From NCBI GenBank assembly GCA_019090295.1, contig JAHRWG010000074.1:1-15068 (forward strand): DNA of 15,068 nt. Reading direction: 5' to 3'. The stretch is from Cycloclasticus sp. (GTDB lineage Bacteria; Pseudomonadota; Gammaproteobacteria; Methylococcales; Cycloclasticaceae). Below, piece by piece: positions 8,442 to 15,025 of this stretch (position 1 is its first letter; each line of letters starts with the position of its first letter). The translations under genes and the position numbers were made by a program. The notes beneath the pieces are model-generated. The model did no database searches. It saw nothing but the letters and a program-made list of their open reading frames with translations, and was not told the DNA's origin.

Positions 8442-8863
8442 TGTGGCTTAAAACATTACACCTTATTTTTATGGTGACCTGGTTTGCTGGTCTCTTCTAC
8501 TTACCTCGGCTATTTGTTTATCATGCTCAAAGTCATGACCGTATCAGTAAAGAGCGTTTTAAGGTAATGGAGTATAAACTTTATTATGGCATTATGACTC
8601 CCGGGATGATCTTAACTTTAGCCTTTGGCATTTGGATGTTAATTGATTACGCTTGGGCTAGCTATAGCCAGTTTGGCTGGCTGCATGCCAAGTTAAGCCT
8701 CATCGCCCTCCTCTGTGTCTACCATGTTTACTGTGGCATTTGGCTTCACCAGTTTAAACATGATAAAAACAGGCACAGTCATATCTACTTTCGCTGGTTT
8801 AACGAGCTACCTGTTATATTTTTGGTCTTAATTATTATTTTGGCAACGATCAAGCCCTTTTAG
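8441..8863 (+). CDS. hemJ: Protoporphyrinogen IX oxidase, HemJ type
   Basis: HemJ is a small inner-membrane enzyme that oxidises protoporphyrinogen IX to protoporphyrin IX in heme synthesis, in bacteria lacking HemG or HemY. The 140-residue protein has about four membrane helices. It shows the family pattern: an early histidine (His7) in LKTLHLIFMVTWFAGLFYLPRL, and GWLHAKLSLI with Lys84, matching the conserved His and Lys needed for activity in characterised HemJ proteins. An AGGGGA ribosome site lies at 8429-8434, inside the preceding gene, and the ATG overlaps that gene's stop codon (TAATG). In many gammaproteobacteria hemJ lies near argC, as it does here. Older annotations call this family CopD-like or DUF-type membrane protein. 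Confidence 0.92.
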   Translation: MWLKTLHLIFMVTWFAGLFYLPRLFVYHAQSHDRISKERFKVMEYKLYYGIMTPGMILTLAFGIWMLIDYAWASYSQFGWLHAKLSLIALLCVYHVYCGIWLHQFKHDKNRHSHIYFRWFNELPVIFLVLIIILATIKPF

Positions 8864-8907
8864 GCACAACCTTGTATAATTTCCTTTTTTTCTTAATAGG
8901 ATTAACT

Positions 8908-9189
8908 GTGCCAAATACTGTCCAATGCGTTGTACTTAAAAAGGAAGCTGAATCACTGGAGTATGCCCCCCATCCTGGTGAGCTGGGCGAGAGAATTTTA
9001 GCAAACGTATCAAAAGAAGCCTGGGGCCAGTGGCTGGAACGCTTAGCCATGATCATTAATGAAAATGGCCTTAACACCAGCGACACTGAAAGCCTTGACC
9101 TAATTGAAGGCCACATGAAAGGCTTTTTCTTTTCTGAGGGAAATCTAGGCCAAGTGCCTAGTGGCTTTAAAGATGCAAATGTTAAATAA
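8908..9189 (+). CDS. yggX: YggX-family Fe(II)-trafficking/oxidative-stress protein
   Basis: YggX proteins are small cytoplasmic proteins linked to iron trafficking and protection of labile Fe-S clusters from oxidative damage. The chosen GTG start at 8908 has an AGGA ribosome site at 8898-8901. It yields 93 residues, close to the 91 of E. coli, and places the conserved cysteine at position 7, exactly as in E. coli. The core HPGELGERI, then VSKEAWGQWLERLAMIINE, is clearly recognisable. A longer frame opening at a TTG at 8872 adds a hydrophobic stretch absent from the family and is rejected. The gene follows hemJ by 44 bases; a TATAAT at 8875-8880 could add a local promoter, but I see no -35 partner. 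Confidence 0.93.
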   Translation: MPNTVQCVVLKKEAESLEYAPHPGELGERILANVSKEAWGQWLERLAMIINENGLNTSDTESLDLIEGHMKGFFFSEGNLGQVPSGFKDANVK

Positions 9190-9208
9190 ACTAAGCCTTC
9201 GTTGAATA

Positions 9209-9240
9209 GTTAGCGGCAGCTACTTTTAGCTGCCGCTAAC
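9209..9240. terminator. Perfect 14-bp stem-loop between convergent genes
   Basis: GTTAGCGGCAGCTA (9209-9222) is followed by a CTTT loop and its exact reverse complement (9227-9240). It lies between the yggX stop and the end of the convergent A-type carrier gene, so it could act on both transcripts. Neither side has a T-run, so it is not a standard intrinsic terminator; it may act with Rho or protect 3' ends. Confidence 0.6.
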
Positions 9241-9274
9241 ATGAATATTAAAGTCGTTGCTAGCACCAATAAGG

Positions 9275-9652
9275 TTAGCCTGCAGAACCACAGCCACCAC
9301 AACCACCCGAGCCACCAGTTGATGCAAAAACATTATTAAACACGAAGCTGGCTTCTCCCATTCCTTTGTCAACAAAGTCTATTTCAACACCACGCATATA
9401 ATTCAGAGCAACGCTATCGATATAGATTTTATAATCACCTGAGTCTAGAACACTGTCAAAGCGCGTTTTTTCATCTGAAAAAGTCATTCCATACGACATA
9501 CCACCACAGCCACCGCCTGAAACATAAATACGTATCGCCTCCATTTCGTCACCCACATCCTCAAACAATTCTTTAAGCTTCTCCCTCGCATTATCCGTAA
9601 TAATAATGTCCGATGCTGTCAACACAGGGTCAAATGAAAGCGCAGTTCCCAT
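9275..9652 (-). CDS. A-type (IscA/HesB family) iron-sulfur carrier with CGGC tail
   Basis: Second A-type carrier in the window, expected to bind and pass on Fe-S clusters or iron. The ATG at 9652 has AGGA eight bases upstream and gives 125 residues; a TTG six codons earlier would fall on the ribosome site itself. The fold is clear from ITDNAREKLKELF, then IRIYVSGGGCGGMSYGMTF with Cys49. The C-terminus is glycine-rich and ends in C118-G-G-C121, a CxxC spacing instead of the CxC of ErpA, IscA and SufA. It is therefore a distinct subgroup and I do not assign a symbol. It is transcribed divergently from the porin gene, and a Fur-like site lies next to its promoter, so iron control is likely. Convergent with yggX. 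Confidence 0.88.
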   Translation of the reverse strand: MGTALSFDPVLTASDIIITDNAREKLKELFEDVGDEMEAIRIYVSGGGCGGMSYGMTFSDEKTRFDSVLDSGDYKIYIDSVALNYMRGVEIDFVDKGMGEASFVFNNVFASTGGSGGCGGCGSAG

Positions 9653-9687
9653 AATTAATATCCTAAACAATTTAAAAATTAGCAGAA

Positions 9688-9693
9688 ATTATA
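9688..9693 (-). promoter_or_regulatory. -10 element of the A-type carrier promoter
   Basis: On the minus strand this reads TATAAT, a perfect -10 hexamer, 35 bases upstream of the ATG at 9652. There is no good -35 hexamer; the -35 zone (about 9710-9717) falls in the left Fur-box-like sequence, so a regulator bound there would block or modulate this promoter. Confidence 0.5.
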
Positions 9694-9708
9694 CCTCAAT
9701 TCCAAAAA

Positions 9709-9755
9709 ATTGATTCTTATCATTGTAATTCTAAACGAGAATCATTATTATTTGC
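9709..9755. promoter_or_regulatory. Overlapping Fur-box-like operator between divergent promoters
   Basis: Three 19-base windows resemble the Fur consensus GATAATGATAATCATTATC: 9709-9727 read on the minus strand (12 of 19), 9731-9749 (13 of 19) and 9737-9755 (13 of 19), the last two on the plus strand and offset by six bases. The core AGAATCATTATTATT is very typical of Fur operators. The heptamers TGATTCT (9711-9717) and AGAATCA (9738-9744) also form an inverted repeat. Matches were counted by eye. Fur with iron would repress both flanking promoters. Confidence 0.65.
9723..9751 (+). promoter_or_regulatory. Candidate promoter of the porin operon, inside the Fur-like operator
   Basis: TTGTAA (9723-9728) and TATTAT (9746-9751) are separated by 17 bases, matching the consensus at four and five of six positions. 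Both hexamers lie inside the Fur-like sequences, the usual layout for iron repression. The predicted leader to the ATG at 9810 is about 50 bases and carries GGGGG (9801-9805) as ribosome site. Confidence 0.45.
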
Positions 9756-9809
9756 ATTCTTACTGGCCTGACGGCTTTCTAAGTTCTTAATTCATTTCAT
9801 GGGGGTAAC

Positions 9810-11054
9810 ATGTTTCATACAAGTTTTAAAAAAATACTTTTCTTTTCTCTAACTGGGCTCTTGGTCAGCACGCCCAGTGTTGCATTAACATTAGAAGAGC
9901 TTGCCAAAAGGCTGGACAAGTTAGAGCAGCAAAATACTTTCCTGCTACAAGAAAATAAAAACTTAAAAGAAATGGTTGGCCTGACTAACGAAAAGGCTGA
10001 GACAGCCATTGCCGCGTCAGAAGCACTTGCCGATAGCACCCATGGCATTCAAAAACTAGCTAACTGGGCGGATAAAACGACTCTCGGTGGGTATGGTGAG
10101 TTACATTACAACAACCTATCAGGAAAAGGTGCCGCCGCTGATAAAGATCAAGTTGATTTCCATCGCTTTGTGTTATTTTTTGGGCATGAGTTTACTGATA
10201 GTATTCGCTTCTTTTCTGAACTGGAATTGGAGCATAGCCTTTCAGGTGATGGTAAAAATGGTGAAGTGGAGTTAGAGCAGGCCTATATTGACTTTGATTT
10301 AAACGACCAACACACTGCTCGTGCAGGTCTATTTTTACTGCCGGTGGGCATTATCAATGAAACACATGAGCCACCTACTTTTTACGGAACTGAGCGTAAC
10401 CCTATTGAAAAAAATATCATCCCAGCCACTTGGTGGGCTGCAGGCACAGGTTTGCACGGTGAACTCGGCGCAGGATTTAGCTACGCTGCCTATATACATT
10501 CAGGTTTAAGTGTTGACAGTGGGTTTAACATTCGAAGTGGTCGCCAAAAAGTGAGTAAGGCTGAGGCTAACGACCTAGCCGCCACCGCTCGTTTAAAATA
10601 TACTGGGGTTGCAGGACTTGAACTATCTGTGTCGGCGCAACACCAAGAAGACATGGGCCAAGGTTTAGTGCCTGGACTTGAAAGCGGTCACTTGATCGAA
10701 ACGCATGCTATTTGGTCAACAGGCCCTTTCACGTTGAAAGCCTTATACGCAGCATGGGACATTAATGGTTCAGCCATTGAAGCTGTGGGCGCAGATAAGC
10801 AACGTGGCTTTTACTTAGAACCTTCTTATCGCGTATCTGAGAAGTTTGGTGTCTTTGCACGTTTTAACCAATGGGATAATAAAGCAGGCAGCAATTCAGG
10901 TGCAGCGGCTAATTCGGAGAAAGAGCAATGGGATATTGGTATTAACTACTGGCCGCATGAAGATGTTGTTATCAAAGCTGATTACCAATACCAAAGCAAC
11001 GATGATAACAATGAGCAAAATGGCCTAAATATTGGCTTAGGTTATCAATTCTAG
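9810..11054 (+). CDS. Outer-membrane porin, OprP/OprO-like, with N-terminal coiled coil
   Basis: Predicted outer-membrane beta-barrel channel. The 414-residue precursor has a signal peptide with likely cleavage after Ala25 (SVA). A leucine-rich heptad segment follows at about 27-57, probably a trimeric coiled coil in the periplasm. The barrel begins near residue 92 with GGYGELHYN and has many alternating strands. It ends in GLGYQF, with the terminal phenylalanine that marks substrates of the BAM machinery. The overall pattern, including DFHRFVLFFGHEF and the extended FFSELELEH strand, fits the phosphate-selective porin O/P superfamily. Given the Fur-like operator directly upstream, phosphate is not the obvious substrate; iron chelates or another metal-related solute are possible, but this is inference. 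A strong terminator follows, then two redox genes. Confidence 0.85.
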   Translation: MFHTSFKKILFFSLTGLLVSTPSVALTLEELAKRLDKLEQQNTFLLQENKNLKEMVGLTNEKAETAIAASEALADSTHGIQKLANWADKTTLGGYGELHYNNLSGKGAAADKDQVDFHRFVLFFGHEFTDSIRFFSELELEHSLSGDGKNGEVELEQAYIDFDLNDQHTARAGLFLLPVGIINETHEPPTFYGTERNPIEKNIIPATWWAAGTGLHGELGAGFSYAAYIHSGLSVDSGFNIRSGRQKVSKAEANDLAATARLKYTGVAGLELSVSAQHQEDMGQGLVPGLESGHLIETHAIWSTGPFTLKALYAAWDINGSAIEAVGADKQRGFYLEPSYRVSEKFGVFARFNQWDNKAGSNSGAAANSEKEQWDIGINYWPHEDVVIKADYQYQSNDDNNEQNGLNIGLGYQF

Positions 11055-11076
11055 CTTGCCATTGAGTCAATTAACT

Positions 11077-11106
11077 GGCGAAGAGCGCCTTGCTCTTCGC
11101 CTTTTT
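11077..11106 (+). terminator. Intrinsic terminator after the porin gene
   Basis: GGCGAAGAGC (11077-11086), a five-base loop GCCTT, the exact complement GCTCTTCGCC (11092-11101) and then five T residues (11102-11106) make a textbook Rho-independent terminator. It stops only 24 bases before the next ATG on the same strand, so those genes may depend on read-through. Confidence 0.9.
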
Positions 11107-11130
11107 AGCACTTAGCAACATTAATTACAT

Positions 11131-11637
11131 ATGAAAACACTCATCTTCCTTATCAGCCTACTTTGTATGCAAACCGTCTACGCTAAAGGCATATACCAAA
11201 CGCCTCAAGCATTTCTTGAGGAAAACTTTAATGGCCATACATTCACTCAAAAAACCATCTGGCTGAATAAGGAAAACAAACAGGCCATCAGTGGTATTCT
11301 GCAGCATCAACCTCAATTTATACGGGTTAAATATTGGAGTTTAGGCACTAAAAGCGCCTGGATACTAGATGAAATAGGCAAAGAAAAAGCTATTACTGTG
11401 GGCATCATTATCGACCAATTAAGCATCCAGAAACTTAAGGTGCTAACCTTTAGAGAGTCTCGTGGATGGGAGGTAAAGCACGATTTTTTTACCCATCAAT
11501 TTAGCGGCTTAAAGCTCAACGATCAACAGCAACTTAGCGAAACAGTGAATGGCATATCTGGAGCAACATTATCGGTCCGTGCACTTAAAAAAATGGCTAG
11601 AGTCGCCTTGTACCTCAACAATCACCGCGGCCAATGA
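11131..11637 (+). CDS. Exported FMN-binding domain protein with covalent flavinylation motif
   Basis: Predicted periplasmic flavoprotein. The 168-residue precursor has a signal peptide (MKTLIFLISLLCMQTVYA, cleavage after Ala18). Its C-terminal part belongs to the FMN-binding domain family that includes NqrC and RnfG. The motif NGISGATLS at 140-148 contains S143-G-A-T146, the pattern at which the transferase ApbE attaches FMN to the threonine. An electron-carrying role is therefore likely, with the PepSY membrane protein as the obvious partner: the PepSY ATG lies inside the stop codon region (ATGA, four-base overlap). No clear ribosome site precedes the ATG at 11131. No ApbE gene is present in the window, so flavinylation would need one elsewhere. 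Function as part of an iron-reducing chain is inference. Confidence 0.85.
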   Translation: MKTLIFLISLLCMQTVYAKGIYQTPQAFLEENFNGHTFTQKTIWLNKENKQAISGILQHQPQFIRVKYWSLGTKSAWILDEIGKEKAITVGIIIDQLSIQKLKVLTFRESRGWEVKHDFFTHQFSGLKLNDQQQLSETVNGISGATLSVRALKKMARVALYLNNHRGQ

Positions 11638-12395
11638 ATCAACGTAGGCGTCAGCGCAGCAAAATAGCATCCCTTTATCTTTGGCACCGTTACATCGGTT
11701 TATTTGCAACCATCTTTATTATCCTCATCAGCCTGACGGGCATTGCCCTTAACCATACCGATACGTTAAATTTAAACGCGACTTACCTAAAAAAACCAAT
11801 ACTACTGGACCATTACAATATTCAGGCTCCACGTAACATTCATCACTTCAGAACCGATCAGCATACGGTTATTCAAGCAGATGACATGGTATTTGTTGAT
11901 CAACAGCCCGTTTACTCTGGCGAAAACAAACTCATCGGAAGTGTACCATTTGGTGAATTTCTGATCGTTAGCTTAACTAATAAATTATTGCTATTTGACG
12001 GGCAACATCAATTAGTCGAAACGCTGGAGCAGGCTGATAATGTGCCGAAAAACATTCGTCGCATAGGTCTAAATTCGGATCAACAGGTATTTTTAGCTTC
12101 AAATGGGGAAACGTACCACTTAAACTCAATGCTTAACATTCAAGTTTCTAGTGGCCCGCCGCTTGGCATTATTTGGTCTGAAGAAACAGCCCTAACCGAG
12201 CCATTAAAGGCAAAAGCTCAACAAGCCTATCGCTCACATATCATCAGCCTTGAAAGCTTTATCTTAGATATCCACAGTGGTCGATTTTTTGGTAGCTTAG
12301 GGGTTATTTTCTTTGATGTCATCAGTGTTTTGTTAATGATACTCGCCATTACTGGGGTTATTATTTGGCTAAAACAAACCTTCAAACGAGGCTAA
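11634..12395 (+). CDS. PepSY-associated membrane protein with two transmembrane helices
   Basis: Predicted inner-membrane protein of the PepSY_TM (PiuB-like) group. The 253-residue protein begins with a strongly basic segment and LWHRYIGL (His18), followed by helix 1 at about 21-40. A periplasmic domain of about 180 residues follows, then SHIISLESFILDIHSGRFFG (His202, His214) leading into helix 2 at about 222-246 and a basic end. The paired histidines bordering the helices resemble heme-ligating positions of PepSY-type reductases, but heme binding is not shown. It is shorter than typical PiuB-like proteins, which have three or four helices. Its start overlaps the flavoprotein stop by four bases, so translation is coupled. 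Together they could carry electrons from the inner membrane to periplasmic ferric iron; this is inferred. Confidence 0.83.
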   Translation: MNQRRRQRSKIASLYLWHRYIGLFATIFIILISLTGIALNHTDTLNLNATYLKKPILLDHYNIQAPRNIHHFRTDQHTVIQADDMVFVDQQPVYSGENKLIGSVPFGEFLIVSLTNKLLLFDGQHQLVETLEQADNVPKNIRRIGLNSDQQVFLASNGETYHLNSMLNIQVSSGPPLGIIWSEETALTEPLKAKAQQAYRSHIISLESFILDIHSGRFFGSLGVIFFDVISVLLMILAITGVIIWLKQTFKRG

Positions 12396-12422
12396 GTCTC
12401 CACACTGCCTATAAAAAACCAG

Positions 12423-12923
12423 TTAAATTTGGCGATGAACTCGCAAATCATACAAGTGCCTTTCCGCATCTATTAAATGCTTGCCCCAACGTAAAAAGAA
12501 CCCATCTCTCCAAAGGCTTAGCGCTGCGCCCAGGTTAGCTTTATCTGCATACAGTAAGTCTAAGCCTCTTTTTATTTCAAAATATAAGTCGACTAAATCT
12601 TCAGCCAAACTGCCATATAATTCATTGTCAGACAGTTCTTCACCAACCTCATAGCCATCCTTTTTCCCTAAAAATTTTTTTAAGTAGCAAAACAGCTCAA
12701 ACCGTTCATCTATATCTGCCAAACTAAACAAGCACTCTGCTTGAGACGGGTTATCTAACAAACCAATCCCTGAATGAATACGCGGCAAAAGCTGGCTGAT
12801 TTCCATCAACCACCCACTAGGCCCATAACCGTTAATATTTTCAACTAAAAAACAAAAGCGTTGCGCACTTTGCTGCAATTCTTGAATTTGTTTTGAAGTT
12901 TTATTTCTTTTTTCTCTAAGCAC
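12423..12923 (-). CDS. Uncharacterised protein, probably DUF5063 family
   Basis: Predicted soluble cytoplasmic protein of 166 residues with mostly helical, acidic sequence and no signal peptide or membrane segment. The C-terminal pattern resembles DUF5063 as I remember it: LAEDLVDLYFEIKRGLDLL, followed by ALSLWRDGFFLRWGKHLIDAERHL. No function is known to me. The start is taken as the GTG at 12923, the first possible codon in frame; no good ribosome site is visible, so the true start is uncertain. It converges on the PepSY gene with a 27-base gap lacking a clear terminator. The 241 bases between it and the next gene (12924-13164) are AT-rich and presumably hold divergent promoters, but I could not identify convincing hexamers, and I see no RNA gene there. 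Confidence 0.7.
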   Translation of the reverse strand: MLREKRNKTSKQIQELQQSAQRFCFLVENINGYGPSGWLMEISQLLPRIHSGIGLLDNPSQAECLFSLADIDERFELFCYLKKFLGKKDGYEVGEELSDNELYGSLAEDLVDLYFEIKRGLDLLYADKANLGAALSLWRDGFFLRWGKHLIDAERHLYDLRVHRQI

Positions 12924-13164
12924 ACAGTAAGCTTAGACAAAAATAAAATAATTGTTACTAGCCGAGCAAAATAAATGACTAGAAAAAAACTGTGACGACT
13001 GACTCTATTGCTCTTATGCCAATCTACGCCTACTCTGCTCATGTTTTGTGCTATTTCAACCTTGCCCTAAAGCTTGCATTTCATCACAGTTTTAGTGGCT
13101 TAATGTTAATCGCCAGCCCAGTTAGTAACACCACATTCCTTAAAGCCTATTGGTCTCAGACTGT

Positions 13165-13650
13165 ATGATCCGCCTACTCCTGCTTATCGCTATTATTGCC
13201 AGTACGCTCTACCTTCTAAGGTGGTTCTTAACAAGCCCAGCTGAAACAGTTGCGGCTAATATCCGAAAAACCCTCTGGTTACTTCTTGGCTTAGGGCTTA
13301 TATTCTTAGCCATTAGTGGGCGACTCAACATTATTTTTGCTTTTATTGGCTCGGCCATTCCTTTTATTGCCAGACAGCTTCCAAATATCTTACGTATTTT
13401 AGGGGTGGCTAAAACAGTCAAGCAAGCGTCAGCGCGGCCAGACAATAAACCAAACATTAAAGTAACCAATATGAGTTCAGAAGAGGCATTAAAAATATTA
13501 GGCCTAGCCACTGGCGCATCTAAAAGCGAAGTGCTTCAAGCTCATAAAAGGTTAATGCATAAACTTCACCCCGATAAAGGCGGTTCTACTTACCTAGCTA
13601 GCCAGCTTAATAACGCAAGAGACACTTTGTTAAAAAATGATGACCTCTGA
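13165..13650 (+). CDS. Membrane-anchored protein with C-terminal J domain (DnaJ-like)
   Basis: Predicted J-domain co-chaperone that would stimulate a DnaK-type Hsp70 at the inner membrane. Using the ATG at 13165 the protein has 161 residues: a first membrane segment at about 2-20, a second at about 38-68, a basic linker, and a compact J domain at about 105-158. The invariant HPD tripeptide is present at 135-137 (KLHPDKGGS), preceded by the usual basic helix. The layout, with a membrane anchor first and a short J domain last, resembles mitochondrial Tim14/Pam18 and small bacterial J proteins rather than DnaJ itself, and there is no zinc-finger region. A TTG at 13150 would add five residues with little support. 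Its last 14 bases overlap the start of the SLC13-type transporter gene, suggesting co-expression. Confidence 0.85.
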   Translation: MIRLLLLIAIIASTLYLLRWFLTSPAETVAANIRKTLWLLLGLGLIFLAISGRLNIIFAFIGSAIPFIARQLPNILRILGVAKTVKQASARPDNKPNIKVTNMSSEEALKILGLATGASKSEVLQAHKRLMHKLHPDKGGSTYLASQLNNARDTLLKNDDL

Positions 13651-15025
13651 CCAAATAACTATATTCCTTATTTTATTCGCCAGCCTTATTTTATTTGCCT
13701 GGGGAAAGATTCGTTATGATCTAGTCGCACTTATTGCGATGATGGCACTTTTACTTTTTAAACTCGTCACCCCACACGAGGCATTTTCTGGTTTTGGTCA
13801 TACAGCCGTTATCACTGTTGCCGCTGTATTGGTTATCAGCCAAGCTCTCAAAAATGCAGGCGTGGTGGACCTTGTCGCCTCCTATTTACTCCCTTATTCA
13901 AGCAACGCCATCGTACATATTGCACTATTAACATGCGTGGTTACATTCTTTTCAGCGTTTATGAATAATGTCGGAGCGTTAGCTCTATTACTGCCAGTTG
14001 CCATTGCAACCTGCAAAGCAAACAATCGCTCCCCTGCCATGGTGTTAATGCCCGTTGCTTTTGGAAGTATATTAGGCGGCATGAGTACAATGATAGGTAC
14101 GCCTCCTAATATCATTATTGCAAATTACCGTCACGATGTTACCGGCACAGCTTTTAGCATGTTTGATTTTTCGCCTATTGGGGCCATTATTGCTGTTGTC
14201 GGTGTTGCCTTCATTAGCTTAATAGGCTGGAGGCTAATTCCAAAACAACGCCTACAAGAAAACCCACCCGAGCAGTTATTTGAGGTAAGTGCCTATTTAA
14301 CCGAAGCAAAGGTCTTAGCAACTAGCCCTTTAATTGGCTTAGCGGTAAAAGAAATCGAGGCGTTACAAAATGAAAATATTGGCATTGCAGGCGTTGCCAG
14401 CGGTAACCGTTTAACACTGAACACAAACCCGCAGCACTCATTAAAGGAAGGGGACATTCTTATTTTACGTGGTGACCCAAGCAGTCTTCAAAGTACGTTT
14501 GCCGAGAGCCAACTTGAGATTCAAACCGCCAGCGGCAAAACCTTCGATGAGCTCACAGCTGGTGAACTATCACTAACTGAATGTGTCATTACCGTAACCT
14601 CTCCATTGGTCGGTAGGGATGTTGCCTACCTTCGAAGGCACACAGCAAACTCAGTTGCTCTTATCGGTTTGGCTCACGAAGGAAAGATCATTAGAAAACG
14701 CCTCCGCCACCATACCTTTAACACCGGAGATATTTTGCTTCTACAAAGTGAAACTGCTTTTGTGAACGATATGTTGGGTGAGCTAAACCTGTTACCGCTT
14801 GCTCAACGCGATATTCAACTGGGGCAGCCACGCCGGGTACTCGTTGCTATAAGCATATTTATGGTTGCTATCGCTCTCGGCAGCCTAAACGTACTGCCTA
14901 TGGCAGGTGCATTTATTGCTGCTGCACTGGCGTACGCCCTTATGGGCTTATTGCCAGGCAAAGACGTTTACCGGAATATAGATTGGCCCATTATTATCCT
15001 TCTTGGTGCCATGATACCCGTTGGC
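13637..15025 (+). CDS. SLC13/DASS-type anion transporter with two TrkA_C domains, truncated at contig end
   Basis: Predicted inner-membrane symporter for anions such as dicarboxylates, sulfate or similar. The 463 genuine residues contain the first membrane half (about 5-200) with the substrate/sodium-site motifs MNNVGALALLLP (109-120) and GGMSTMIGTPPN (147-158). Two cytoplasmic RCK_C/TrkA_C domains follow at about 216-288 and 310-382, then the beginning of the second membrane half. Full-length relatives have roughly 600 residues, so about a quarter is missing. The frame seems to close with LSLIHI and a stop at 15044-15046, but those codons are adapter sequence and must be removed. The start is ATG at 13637 (or the adjacent ATG at 13640), inside the J-domain gene, with no separate ribosome site. 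Substrate cannot be deduced. Confidence 0.88.

Noticed and set aside
8875..8880. TATAAT before yggX as an independent promoter
   Set aside because: No acceptable -35 hexamer at 15-19 bases; recorded only as a possibility.
8872..8907. Longer YggX with a hydrophobic N-terminus starting at TTG
   Set aside because: The GTG at 8908 has a proper ribosome site and puts the conserved cysteine at position 7 as in E. coli; the extension is not found in the family.
9653..9670. Upstream TTG start for the A-type carrier
   Set aside because: It would consume the AGGA ribosome site that serves the ATG at 9652, and the extra residues have no family counterpart.
12386..12422. Terminator between the PepSY and DUF5063-like genes
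   Set aside because: Only a three-base stem (GAG/CTC) can be drawn and no T-run follows it.
12845..13042. Small minus-strand frame upstream of and overlapping the DUF5063-like gene
   Set aside because: It is rich in Lys and hydrophobics from AT-rich DNA, overlaps the better supported gene and shows no domain.
13150..13164. TTG start five codons upstream in the J-domain gene
   Set aside because: The ATG at 13165 begins directly at a normal membrane anchor, and the added residues have no support.
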